Source: an uncultured Mesonia sp. (lineage in GTDB: Bacteria > Bacteroidota > Bacteroidia > Flavobacteriales > Flavobacteriaceae). From it: a stretch of DNA of 64,000 bases. The notes under the pieces are model-generated. The model ran no database searches. It worked only from the letters and a program-made list of their open reading frames with translations, and had not been told where the DNA came from. The stretch lies in contig CANMOY010000003.1 in NCBI GenBank assembly GCA_947499595.1, forward strand, positions 124,001 to 188,000. Direction: 5' to 3'. Of this stretch, positions 28,428 through 37,399 are shown one piece after another. The position numbers and the translations under genes were made by a program. Within the stretch, counting starts at the first letter, position 1. Each line of letters begins with the position of its first letter.

Positions 28428-29374
28428 GATATTGAAGCTACTTTTTTATCAGCTAGATAGGCTACAATAATTAATTGGCATATATGATATATCATGAGCG
28501 GAAGTAACCATAAGCCTAAGAAGGGACTGCTAGAGAAAATGATTTTTGCCATTGCCGAGCCATGAACAAGTGACTTTTTTGAGCCGCAGAAACGAGCTGT
28601 AATTTGATCTTTTGTATCAAAATTTAAACTTCTACCGAGTATTCCTAGGCTAAAATAGATAATAAAAAAAAGAAGTAAAACTACGAGTATTATAACTATT
28701 AATTCTAGAATAGCTACTTTTTCAAAAACACCGGCCAAATAGGAATTAGCAAAACTTTGGTATACTAGAAGAGCAATAATGGTCTTGTCAAATAAAGGTA
28801 AATAATGTATAAAAGGAGTTATTTTTTTCTTTACGGATCGCTGAATTAAAAAACCTATGCAAAGCGGAAGTAAAATCTGGCCAATCAATTTTATGATTAC
28901 TTCATTAAATGATACGGCTTGCGCTGTGTTAGCTAAAAACAACTTTAGCCACAAGGGAGTGACAAATACCCCAATAATCCCCGAAATACTGGCATTAAAG
29001 ATGGCTGCAGGAACATTGCCTCGTGCCAATGATACCATAACCACACTAGATGAAACCGTAGAAGGCAAGCATGCCAAAAAGAAAAAACCAAACCAATAAA
29101 TTTCAAAATCTGTTTCTTCCAGAAGGGGATAAAAAATAAGTATTATTAATGGAAACATCAGAAATGTAAAACTTTGTATTAATAGGTGTAAACGAGTGTT
29201 TTTTAATCCTTCTTTTAATGCTTGGAACGGTAATTTTAATCCGTAAAAGAAAAAAATTAAACCAATACCGTAATTGATGACACTTTCTAGCCAATTGCTT
29301 CTTGATGCGTCAGGATAGATAAAGCTTAAACCAATAGCTGATAACAAGGCAACAACAAACCAATTAACTTTCAT
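28424..29374 (-). CDS. Bile acid:sodium symporter-like transporter (SBF-like)
   Basis: A polytopic membrane protein with about ten helices. I take the ATG at 29374 as the start: it leads straight into the first helix (MKVNWFVVALLSAIGL) and overlaps the upstream flavoprotein gene by 11 bp, whereas an ATG at 29449 would add 25 residues that lie inside that gene. The length is then 316 residues. The SBF-like family is indicated by LACLPSTVSSSVVMVSLARGN, the ITARFCGSKKSLVHGSAMAK block and LPLMIYHICQLIIVAYLA at the C-terminus. The substrate is unknown; such proteins carry organic anions with sodium. Confidence 0.88.
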   Translation of the reverse strand: MKVNWFVVALLSAIGLSFIYPDASRSNWLESVINYGIGLIFFFYGLKLPFQALKEGLKNTRLHLLIQSFTFLMFPLIILIFYPLLEETDFEIYWFGFFFLACLPSTVSSSVVMVSLARGNVPAAIFNASISGIIGVFVTPLWLKLFLANTAQAVSFNEVIIKLIGQILLPLCIGFLIQRSVKKKITPFIHYLPLFDKTIIALLVYQSFANSYLAGVFEKVAILELIVIILVVLLLFFIIYFSLGILGRSLNFDTKDQITARFCGSKKSLVHGSAMAKIIFSSSPFLGLWLLPLMIYHICQLIIVAYLADKKVASIS

Positions 29375-30578
29375 GGGCAATATGTTTGGCCGCAATATAT
29401 GCTGTAGTCCAAGCATTTTGAAAATTGAAACCACCTGTAATGGCGTCAATGTTTAATACTTCGCCAGTGAAATACATGTTTTTGTGAGTTTTGCTTTCCA
29501 TACTTTTAAAATTTACCGTTTTTAATTCCACCCCACCGGCCGTTACAAACTCATCTTTAAAAGTACTTTTTCCTTGTATGTTAAATTGGCTTGCGGTAAG
29601 GCATTGGGCTAGGGTGTTCAATTCCTTTTTGGTGATTTCTGCCCAAGAACACTCTTTATCGATTTGACAATAAGCCACCAAAGACTGCCAAAGTCTTTTG
29701 GGGATATCAACCACGCTGTGAGTATGAACTTTTTGCTTTCCTAAAACTTGCTTTTTACTCAATAGTAATTCTAAGCAAGACGAAGTAGAGGTATTTTCTA
29801 ACCAGTTTACTTCAATTACAAATTGATAGTTTTTCTCGTGAAGGTGACGCGCACCCCAGGCCGATAACTTTAAAACGGCAGGACCACTTAATCCCCAGTG
29901 CGTGATTAATAAGGGGCCATAGGCGTCAAGCGGAAAATCTCTTAATTTAATGTGTGCTTGTGTGCTTAAGCCGGCTAAATTAAGAATGCGATTATCTTTT
30001 ACATTAAATGTGAACAAAGAGGGTACAGGGGGAACTATTTTTAAATTTAATGAGCTGAGAAGCTCCCATATTTTTGGACTGCTGCCCGTTGCCACCACAA
30101 TTTTCTTGCAGGTGTACGTGTTGCGCGAAGTTTTTATTTGCCACAAATTATTCTCAAAACTTAATCGGGTTGCAGCTTCTTGGGTTTGCACAGGAATTTT
30201 GTACCGGTCTAATGCACTTAAAAAACAATCAATGATGCTTTGGGAGTCATCGCTAGTAGGAAAAATACGACCATCCTCTTCTATTTTTAAAGCCACTTGA
30301 TTTTGTTCTAACCAAGCCATCATATCTCCGGTCATAAACTGATGAAAGGGGCCTAGTAATTCACGCTCACCTCTAGGATAGTTTTTGATTAAATCTTGTG
30401 GTATAAATTCTGCATGGGTTACATTGCATCGCCCTCCGCCCGAAATCTTAACCTTGTTTAGTAATGTTTTGGAGCGTTCGATAATCAAAGGTCTAAGCTT
30501 GCTATTCATTTCGGCTATTTGAATGGCTGTAAAGACCCCAGATGCGCCACCTCCTAGAATAATTATATCGTGATACAT
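29364..30578 (-). CDS. BaiN/HI0933-family NAD(P)/FAD-dependent oxidoreductase
   Basis: A 404-residue flavoprotein. The FAD-binding Rossmann motif is IIILGGGASGVFTAIQIAE at residues 5-23, followed by the family signature KVKISGGGRCNVTHA at about 42-56, and near the C-terminus TAGGVELKTVNFKSMESK, TGEVLNIDAITGGFN and FQNAWTTAYIAAKHIA. The family reduces unsaturated or flavin-dependent substrates that are mostly undefined. It lies 11 bp after the universal stress protein gene and overlaps the SBF-like transporter gene, suggesting one transcript. Confidence 0.92.
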   Translation of the reverse strand: MYHDIIILGGGASGVFTAIQIAEMNSKLRPLIIERSKTLLNKVKISGGGRCNVTHAEFIPQDLIKNYPRGERELLGPFHQFMTGDMMAWLEQNQVALKIEEDGRIFPTSDDSQSIIDCFLSALDRYKIPVQTQEAATRLSFENNLWQIKTSRNTYTCKKIVVATGSSPKIWELLSSLNLKIVPPVPSLFTFNVKDNRILNLAGLSTQAHIKLRDFPLDAYGPLLITHWGLSGPAVLKLSAWGARHLHEKNYQFVIEVNWLENTSTSSCLELLLSKKQVLGKQKVHTHSVVDIPKRLWQSLVAYCQIDKECSWAEITKKELNTLAQCLTASQFNIQGKSTFKDEFVTAGGVELKTVNFKSMESKTHKNMYFTGEVLNIDAITGGFNFQNAWTTAYIAAKHIAHES

Positions 30579-30589
30579 AGGTAGATTAC

Positions 30590-31417
30590 TTATCTTAAAA
30601 TAAGTAAGGGTACTGTAGATTGATAACTGATCTCACTGGTTTGAGATTTTTGTATAAAACGATCTATAAAGCTTTCTTCTTTAACAAATAATGCGTGTAA
30701 ATCTACCTTAAAAAGCTGACAAAAAGCCTGAATAGCATAAGGAGCAGGAATACCGCTCAACCGATGAATTTTATAGTCTACAAATTGTAAGCTTGTTTTT
30801 TCGAGTACGTTGTGTTCGCTATTTGTGATGTTTTTATTTTGATTGATTTCTAATACGTGAAGCTGCGGCTGAAATTCTCTAAATATAAAAGCCAACTCAT
30901 TTAAATCTTTTTTGCTCAAATCGTCATTTTGGTGTTCGCTAAACAGAATACTGCTCATTTCTTGGTAATTAAAATGCTGAGGTATAATTAAAGAGGTTAC
31001 CTTCACTTGCCGAATTACCTTAAGCGCATTGCTGCCAAATAAGGTTTCTTCTAAATTACTAGCACCGTTTGTTCCTAAAACTACGGTGTCTATTTTGTAC
31101 TTATCAATACTGGTTTCAATAGCCGAGATAAATCCGTCAAAAAGAACATGGCTATGGAAATTTCCGTTAAACCCGCTAATTTCTTTTTGGAGTTTCTCGG
31201 CTAGCTTATTCAATTTGGTCTTGTTATCGGTTATTACGCGACTATAAATACTATCCTCAGGATTTGCTGCCAATAGTTCGCCCGTAATATAAGAGGAAGG
31301 TTTCTCTATGGTTAATAAATGAAAATTACAATTGCTTTTACCCAGTAAATTTACAGCATATTTTAATGCATTATAGGCATTGTCAGAAAAATCGGTTAAC
31401 AATAAAATAGATTGCAT
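30590..31417 (-). CDS. Universal stress protein (two UspA-like halves)
   Basis: A 275-residue protein with two UspA-type domains. The first half is clear: SILLLTDFSDNAYNALKYAV at the N-terminus, and VVLGTNGASNLEETLFGSNALKVI as the ATP-loop region near residues 111-135. The second half (about 150-275) is degenerate and lacks an obvious G-x2-G-x9-G loop. Such proteins are made under stress and may bind ATP. It is the first gene of the reverse-strand group with the BaiN-like flavoprotein and the SBF-like transporter. Confidence 0.85.
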   Translation of the reverse strand: MQSILLLTDFSDNAYNALKYAVNLLGKSNCNFHLLTIEKPSSYITGELLAANPEDSIYSRVITDNKTKLNKLAEKLQKEISGFNGNFHSHVLFDGFISAIETSIDKYKIDTVVLGTNGASNLEETLFGSNALKVIRQVKVTSLIIPQHFNYQEMSSILFSEHQNDDLSKKDLNELAFIFREFQPQLHVLEINQNKNITNSEHNVLEKTSLQFVDYKIHRLSGIPAPYAIQAFCQLFKVDLHALFVKEESFIDRFIQKSQTSEISYQSTVPLLILR

Positions 31418-31490
31418 GCACTAGAATTTTAAAATATAAAATTACGCATATTTAGCGATAACACATAGGCAATTGTTTTTTATTTAAGCT

Positions 31491-31523
31491 AAAAAGCCTT
31501 GGACTCAATTTCCAAGGCTTTCG
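31491..31523 (-). terminator. Terminator after the T9SS beta-helix gene
   Basis: An 11-bp stem (31493-31503 with 31511-31521) with a 7-nt loop, followed on the minus strand by a T-run. It lies 16 bp after the stop of the reverse-strand gene ending at 31539. Confidence 0.75.
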
Positions 31524-31538
31524 CTGATTTTGATAGTG

Positions 31539-33008
31539 TTAATTTATCATTAGTTTCTTAGTGTATTGATGCTGTATACCTATAAATTTTATCAAATACA
31601 AGCCTTCTGGTAAGCCGAGATTAATATTGTTTTCGTGTTGCGAGAGCTTAAAACTTTTTATTTTCTTACCCATTAAATTGTATACTTCTAACTTATTAAA
31701 ATTAAAATCGTTTTTAAAATTAATCTTGCCATCCGTTGGGTTGGGATAAACTGCAAAATTTAAAACTTCGGTATTTGCCGTGCTCAAATTACATCCGTAA
31801 AGACTAAAGTTTACCAAACCTAAATTAGGATCGTCTGTTTGGTGCACTATAACATCTTCGACCTGCGTATTGGTGGCATTTGGGTTAGAACTAATCCAGC
31901 AATTACCTATGGCATTTATGTTGTTTGAAGTATTGTTATACAAGGCATAGATAGTACTGTTGTTACCATTGTTATCAAAACTGTTTTCGCCCAAATCTTG
32001 GTTGGTTCCTAAATTAATACTAGCATTTCCCAAAAGGGTAACTCCCCATAAATTTCCTGTGATGGTGTTTTTACGTGCAATTATATTTTGAGTATGGGTG
32101 TTGCTATTTAAAGAAATACCACTACCGCCTGAATTTGGTAAATTTTGACTATCGTTATTAAAAATATTGTTTTCTCTTATAAATGCGAAGGCATTTGGTC
32201 CTGCAATGGTGATTCCGTAACGGTTGTCTTCTATAGTATTTTTATCTATAATCGCTCTAATCTCTTGGTTTACAAAATTAGAAATGGCAATACCACCAAC
32301 TTTGTCTAAACTACGGTCGCCTATGATAGTATTTTCGATTATTTTAAGTGTGTCTTGGGTGCCTCCTGTAGGTCCCATATTAATTTGAGGTCTATTTTGA
32401 TTGCTTTGGCTGTTTTTTTCTATCCAGTTGTTTAGAATACTCGCAGGAACGTTTTGATTGGCACCAGAGGCAACAGCAGGTAAATCGTTTAAAGTAATGG
32501 TATTGTTGGCTATAACAGGAGCTCCTCTAGATAGAGAAATTGCCGCCCCTGTTGCCGCTCCCGAAATATGATGCGCAATATAGCTGTTGGTTATAGCAAA
32601 ATCTTCTGTTAAGACACGCAAGCCACCGCCATAGGTGATTTTAGTGTTGTTAATGGCTACCTCGGCTCCCTGTTCGAAACGAAGACCATCAAAATGATTT
32701 TGAGGATTTTCTGCTGAAATCACAACAGGATCTGATGCAGAATCAGTAAAAAAGCTGCCCGATACCGTGATGCGTACACCTGGGGCAACCATAAGTGAGT
32801 CTGCGGAACTAATTTGTAAAGTGTCATTAGCCGAAATGGTAAGCGGTTGAGCCAAAATGTAGCGTGTGCCATTAAAACTAATGGTGTTTGGGCTAGCCGT
32901 CACAAGATCTGATAGCGAGTAATTTATGCCACTACCTGGGGTCGTAAATTGAGCCTGTATATTTAGGCTAAAAAAGATTGAAAGGAAAAAAAAGGAAAGT
33001 TGTTTCAT
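31539..33008 (-). CDS. Secreted right-handed beta-helix protein with T9SS sorting domain
   Basis: A 489-residue exported protein: signal peptide (residues 1-19, ending NIQAQF), a body of Asn/Ile/Gly-rich short repeats typical of a right-handed parallel beta-helix (IANNTITLNDLPAVA, IIENTIIGDRSL, IIDKNTIEDNRYGI, FIRENNIFNNDSQN, IIARKNTITGNLWGV), and a type A T9SS C-terminal domain (about 415-489, beginning LNFAVYPNPTDGKINF and ending YLIKFI...KKLMIN). The sorting domain is cut off on export through the type IX system. The helix may bind or cut a polysaccharide, but no catalytic residues can be recognised. It has a canonical promoter very close to its ATG. Confidence 0.9.
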   Translation of the reverse strand: MKQLSFFFLSIFFSLNIQAQFTTPGSGINYSLSDLVTASPNTISFNGTRYILAQPLTISANDTLQISSADSLMVAPGVRITVSGSFFTDSASDPVVISAENPQNHFDGLRFEQGAEVAINNTKITYGGGLRVLTEDFAITNSYIAHHISGAATGAAISLSRGAPVIANNTITLNDLPAVASGANQNVPASILNNWIEKNSQSNQNRPQINMGPTGGTQDTLKIIENTIIGDRSLDKVGGIAISNFVNQEIRAIIDKNTIEDNRYGITIAGPNAFAFIRENNIFNNDSQNLPNSGGSGISLNSNTHTQNIIARKNTITGNLWGVTLLGNASINLGTNQDLGENSFDNNGNNSTIYALYNNTSNNINAIGNCWISSNPNATNTQVEDVIVHQTDDPNLGLVNFSLYGCNLSTANTEVLNFAVYPNPTDGKINFKNDFNFNKLEVYNLMGKKIKSFKLSQHENNINLGLPEGLYLIKFIGIQHQYTKKLMIN

Positions 33009-33019
33009 GGTTTTTTAAA

Positions 33020-33049
33020 CAAAGTTAAAAACTATGATGGGTAAACAAA
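33020..33049 (-). promoter_or_regulatory. Bacteroidota-type promoter for the T9SS protein
   Basis: On the minus strand the boxes read TTTG, an 18-bp spacer, then TAACTTTG, a full match to the Bacteroidota consensus. The last base of the -7 box is only 11 bp before the ATG at 33008, so the predicted leader is about 5 nt. Confidence 0.65.
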
Positions 33050-33060
33050 GTAAAATAGGC

Positions 33061-33726
33061 TTAAATGGGTAGATAATTATAAATGCATAAAAAATGGAAC
33101 AAAGATCCCAACAACACAAAGATGTGGAAAATAGCATGATGATACGGTAATTTGGGAATGCTATAAAGAACAGCGCCTATGGTATAAGCGGCACCACCAG
33201 CAAACAACCAAAATAGTCCTTCTTGACTCAGAGCTGCGCTTAAAGGCTCGAATACGAACAATATAATCCAACCCATACCTACATATAGCAAGGTAGACAC
33301 AATATTAAATTTACCTGTAAAAAATAACTTTAGTGTTACACCCAAAAGTGCAATACCCCAAACAAGGTATAAAATTGACTGGCCTGTACTCTCGGGCAGT
33401 GCCAATAGGGTGAAGGGAGTGTAGGTGCCAGCAATTAAAACGAAAATTGCGGCGTGATCTAAAATATTTAGTCGGTACCTTAATTTACGATCTTTTACAT
33501 AATGGTAGGTTGTAGACGCGGCATAAAGTAAAATGAGACTAAAACCATAAATAGTGTAAGCTGCCAAAATATCGAATTGGTTCAATTGAATGCTTTTATA
33601 CAATAAAAAGCAAAATCCTATTAAACTTAAAATTAACCCCAAACCATGTGAAACTACATTGAGTTGCTCTTCTTTCTTACTGTAATATGATGGGTGATGA
33701 TGTATTTTTCTGGAAGATGTTTTCAT
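33061..33726 (-). CDS. Hemolysin III / TrhA family membrane protein
   Basis: A 221-residue protein with seven predicted membrane helices of the PAQR-related hemolysin III family. Signature stretches are EEQLNVVSHGLGLILSL near residue 17, STTYHYVKDRKLRYRLNILDHAAIFVLIAGTYTPF (about 70-104; the SxxxH and D..H metal-site residues), and PYHHAIFHIFVLLGSLFHF near the C-terminus with the paired His. The family is associated with membrane homeostasis; the haemolytic label is historical. It ends 12 bp upstream of the promoter of the T9SS gene and is transcribed separately. Confidence 0.9.
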   Translation of the reverse strand: MKTSSRKIHHHPSYYSKKEEQLNVVSHGLGLILSLIGFCFLLYKSIQLNQFDILAAYTIYGFSLILLYAASTTYHYVKDRKLRYRLNILDHAAIFVLIAGTYTPFTLLALPESTGQSILYLVWGIALLGVTLKLFFTGKFNIVSTLLYVGMGWIILFVFEPLSAALSQEGLFWLFAGGAAYTIGAVLYSIPKLPYHHAIFHIFVLLGSLFHFLCIYNYLPI

Positions 33727-34232
33727 GCGGTAAAGTTAAGTTTTTATGAGTTAAAAAATAGCCTTAAATTACTAACTGCGCTGCCTGTGGTTCTTTTTAT
33801 AATTGAGCTAAAATTAAGATGAATTTAGCGTTTGTGAAGGAGTACTTGTATTAAATATTTTAGCAGTTTAAGATAGATTCGCCTTAGGTTTTAAACTTCT
33901 CCTATAAATACCGGTAAAAGAATTTTTGTTTCGCTTTTAGCGGAAGCTAGTGGTCAAGTCTTGGCTGTGGCGAAGAAATTGACTTATCTGTGAATGCTTT
34001 TACAGTTAAAAATTATTTACAATGATTGTGATGATTTATAGCTTATAAAGACCTATTAATTTTGCTTAGACTCTACGCGAATTAAAATTAAAATTACGAC
34101 TTCTGAATTTTTTCACCGTAAGGAAAGAATTTTATTTTAAGTGTAGGGTTATTTCAAAAAAAATACTTTCAACTTTAAGTTTAATTATTTGATTGCTAGA
34201 TAAAAAAATACTAGCTTATACTATAAAAAAAT
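33727..34232. other. 506-bp gap without a recognisable gene
   Basis: An AT-rich stretch with stops in all frames. Neither strand gives a recognisable protein or RNA. It marks the beginning of the eroded region that runs to about 39.2 kb, so it may be the remains of older genes. Confidence 0.5.
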
Positions 34233-34844
34233 ATGTCAAAAAATTTTAAGCCAACAGGCAATTTATTAGCGCTACAGCTTCCCGTAAAAATACCAAAGCA
34301 TTTAATTGAGGAGCGTCTTAAAGATTTATTAATTGGTTTTCCAATAACTAGTGGTGATCAATCTAGTTGGGCTGTAGTAAAAGATATATTTTTTGATATA
34401 GATAATAGTCAGAAATTGATTCTAGATTTGGTAGTACAACTTAAAACCAAAATCCGAAAAGATAAAATACTTAAGATACAACTTCAGGCGGATGTTCAGT
34501 TTGATCCCAAGAAACAAGAACTTCAACTACGGGATTATGATATAATACTCCAACAAGAGTCTTGGATAAGTCAACAGCTTATTCGAAGCATTATTAAAAA
34601 AACGATTAACAAAAAAATGGGGCAACCGCCAGTTGTTTCGATAAGTCAATTTACCGATAGCTTTCGAGATAAAATTAACGCCCATTTAAATGATATTATT
34701 CCTGTTGAAAATAAGCTGATGCTGTACGGGAGCATGGAATTCGCAGAAATTAGTGCGATTAAATTTTATGCAAATAATATTGTAGTTCATCTAATGGTAG
34801 AAGGAAATTTAGCCGTGCAAATGATTTCTTTAGATGCTTTTTAA
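34233..34844 (+). CDS. DUF4403-like protein
   Basis: A 203-residue soluble protein without signal peptide. The alternating beta pattern (IKVQLQAD-like strand, then FDPKKQELQLRDYDI, a helical pair around ISQQLIRSIIKKTINKKM and a last strand EISAIKFYANNIVVHLMVEGNLAVQM) resembles the C-terminal half of DUF4403 proteins, which bind hydrophobic ligands. Full-length family members are about twice this size, so this is either a short variant or a fragment. It stands alone between the hemolysin III gene and the pseudogenes. Its own frame is intact. Confidence 0.5.
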   Translation: MSKNFKPTGNLLALQLPVKIPKHLIEERLKDLLIGFPITSGDQSSWAVVKDIFFDIDNSQKLILDLVVQLKTKIRKDKILKIQLQADVQFDPKKQELQLRDYDIILQQESWISQQLIRSIIKKTINKKMGQPPVVSISQFTDSFRDKINAHLNDIIPVENKLMLYGSMEFAEISAIKFYANNIVVHLMVEGNLAVQMISLDAF

Positions 34845-34943
34845 AGTTTTTATTAAGGGTGTACACAAGTTAATTAACAAATAATTAGACGCTTCTACTC
34901 TTTATGAATCAAAAAGGCTAGTACTTTCGCTTTTTCATAAAAT

Positions 34944-36088
34944 ATGAATAACAATACCCTTTCTAAATCTACCCTATATTTAATGAGCGCGGCTGCAGGA
35001 CTAGTTGTCGCAAATTTGTATTTCAACCACCCTTTACTTTATGAGATTTCGGTAGACCTTAAAGTTACAAAGGCTGCGGTAAGCAACGTGGTCTTAGCTA
35101 CACAATCTTAGCTACAAAATTAGGTTATGCTTTTGGGTTACTGTTTGTATATCTCTTAGGTGATAAGGTAAACAATAAGAAGATTTTGAAATATGGTTTT
35201 ATTTTAACGGGTCAGGCGTTGGTTGCCATAGCTTAATCAAAATTTTAAACTTGTTAATTGTGAGCAGTTTCTTTTTAGGAGCCACCTCAGTTCTCTGTTC
35301 CAGAAAATCGAGGTAAAGCAATAGGCATTGTAATAAGCGGGTTGTTAATAAGAATTCTTGGTAGTAGGATAATCAGTGGGATGTTAACACATGGTTTTGG
35401 TTGGCGATTTACTTATTATCTCGCTATAATAGTTATGGCGTTGCTGTATGTTTTACTTCTGCGAAAGCTACTGGATATTACTCCTAAGTATAAAAGCACA
35501 TACTTTAATTTACTACAATCGGTTTTTAATTATTTTAGAAAAGAGCCAGGTTTAAGGATAGCGGCGCTTTATGGTAGATTAGCTTTTGCAGGATAAAGCG
35601 CTTTCTGGACTAGTTTGGCGTTTCTCTTAGAAAGCAATTTTAACTATAGCGGTGATGTTGCCGGGGCATTTGGTTTATTTGGCATTGCAGGTGCTTTAGC
35701 CGCAGCGGTGGTAGGTAAACTAAACGATAGAATGAGTAAAATTAAAATTATCACTTATGCAGGGCTGGGCCTTTTGGTCTCTTGGATTATTTTTTATTTC
35801 TCAGGCTATTCCATTCTTGGGCTTATCTTAGGAGTTATCCTAGTCGATTTAGCGGTGCAAGCCTTACACATCACTAACCAGAACATAATTTTTGCAAACA
35901 ATCCTGAGGCGCGCAACCGGGTAAACACAATCTATATGGTAGGTTTTTTTATAGGCGGAGCATTAGGGACTAGTTTGGCAGCAATTGCTTGGAAATACTT
36001 TAACTGGAAGGGTGTTTCTCTGTTAGGCTTTAGTTTATCGGTTGTTATTATGTTGGTACATTTATTGAATCAAAAAAAAAATTACTAG
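34944..36088 (+). pseudogene. Broken MFS transporter
   Basis: Pieces of one major-facilitator transporter follow in order but in different frames. The start is MNNNTLSKSTLYLMSAAAG..., then LGYAFGLLFVYLLGD, NLLIVSSFFLGATSV, VPENRGKAIGIVISGLL, THGFGWRFTYYLA and, in the last third, an uninterrupted frame to the stop at 36086-36088. Lesions seen: a 14-bp tandem duplication at 35092-35119 that shifts the frame, a frameshift near 35235, a probable short deletion between TSV and VPENRG near 35290-35300, and an in-frame TAA at 35594-35596. The motifs resemble the YnfM/YgaY-like group of drug or nucleobase exporters. No functional product is expected. Confidence 0.9.
35092..35119 (+). repeat. 14-bp tandem duplication inactivating the MFS gene
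   Basis: TCTTAGCTACACAA (35092-35105) is followed at once by TCTTAGCTACAAAA (35106-35119), 13 of 14 bases equal. Removing one copy restores the frame across this point (V-L-A-T-K-L-G-Y), so the duplication is the lesion. Confidence 0.8.
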
Positions 36089-37312
36089 AAACGACGTATG
36101 ATTTAATCATAAAAAATGCAAGTTTAGCAGAGCGAGAAGAAAATATAGATTTAGCCATTTTAGATGGGAAAATAGTGGCGATAGAAAAACTATCGCAAGT
36201 GGAATCGCTAAAAGAATATGATGCAAAGGGTGATTTTTTGTGTTCAGGATTTTACGAAACACATACATCTTGACAAGGCTTGTAATTTAGATCGCTGAAA
36301 CATCAATAAAGGTACATTAAACGAAGCGGTTGAGGAGACCAGTTAAGCTAAATCCAATTTTACAGGAGAAGATTTCTTTGAAAGGGCTTGTCGCGTGGTA
36401 GAAATGGCAATAAAAAAAGCTACCGTATCAATGCGTAGTTTTGTTGAAACGCATGAAAAGTCAGGGCTGGTTTCATTATTTGCGTTAAAAAGGGTTCAAG
36501 AAAAATATAAAAAAGCCATAGATTTAGAACTTTGTGCTTTTGCTCAAGAAGGGCTTACCCAAAAGCCTAAAACCCGTAAGCTGTTAGAAAAGGCATTGCA
36601 AAATGGGGCCTCGGTAATTGGTGGCTGTCCCTACAAAGACAAAAATCCTCAAGAATATAGCAAGCAAATATTTGATTTAGCAGAAAAGTATGACATTCCA
36701 GTTGACTTTTATTTAGATTTTGATCTTAACCCCAAAAACTCAAGTATTCCAATTTTGGTACAAGAAACCTTAAATCGTAATTGCGAAGTACGAGTAGGCA
36801 TAGGGCACGTAACCAATCTAAGCGCAAAGCAACCTCAAAGTAGATAAAATTTAATTCAAGAACTTGCCAAAGTAGATATCAGATTAACCGTTTTACCCGC
36901 AACAGTTGTGTTTTTGAACGATTGAGATTATTACTTTTTAAAACCAAGAGGGATGACAGACGCTAATGAATTGGCAGATTCCTGTGTGATTACAAGTTTG
37001 TCAAGCAATAACATCCTTAATGCCTTTACTCCCTTTGGTGATGCTTCTTTAATCCGAATGGGCAATATGTACGCTAATAAAAATCAGCTGGCAAAAAAAA
37101 GAGATGCAAGTTACTTTTGATATGGTTTATAAACAAGCCGCAACTATCTTAAACAAACAAAGCGCTAATAAAATAGATGCCACTGCTAATTTTGGGGTTT
37201 TAGAAGCAAAAAAGGTGATGAGACTATTCGAAAAGTGTTTTAAACCTTGGCTGGCTTTAAAGTAGATATGCAAACATTTGAAAATACTCCCGCTAAGCTA
37301 ACATTTCTGTAA
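36089..37312 (+). pseudogene. Broken cytosine-deaminase-like amidohydrolase
   Basis: The reading frame of a CodA/AtzC-type amidohydrolase can be followed with several breaks: YDLIIKNASLAE and DGKIVAIEKL at the start, FERACRVVEMAIKKAT, VSMRSFVETHEKSGL, AFAQEGLTQ, VIGGCPYKDKNP, PVDFYLDFDLNP, VGIGHVTNLSA, LTVLPAT and NAFTPFGDASLIRMGN, ending at 37310-37312. Lesions: a 2-bp loss in the metal-binding HxH motif near 36262, TGA at 36296-36298, TAA at 36344-36346, TAA at 36845-36847, TGA at 36923-36925, and an A-run slip near 37095. The start codon is not resolvable. It abuts the broken MFS gene and was probably co-transcribed with it for uptake and hydrolysis of a nitrogen heterocycle. Confidence 0.88.
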
Positions 37313-37349
37313 GATAAATAAATTTTAACATAGGTTTAGTTTGATCTAG

Positions 37350-37380
37350 TTTGAAATTAACCAAAATGAGGGTAGATTTG
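37350..37380 (+). promoter_or_regulatory. Canonical Bacteroidota promoter for the META lipoprotein
   Basis: TTTG (37350-37353), a 19-bp spacer, then TAGATTTG (37373-37380), a full match to TTTG-N19-TAnnTTTG. The ATG is 20 bp further on at 37400. Confidence 0.75.
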
Positions 37381-37399
37381 TGTTTTTTAATCTAATAAT

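Noticed and set aside
33727-34232. Decayed gene in the gap after hemolysin III
   Set aside because: Short peptide-like stretches on the minus strand do not resemble any family well enough to call.
34910-34930. Promoter of the pseudogene operon
   Set aside because: TACTTTCG is one base off the -7 consensus and no -33 box is present; it may be a decayed promoter, but this cannot be supported.
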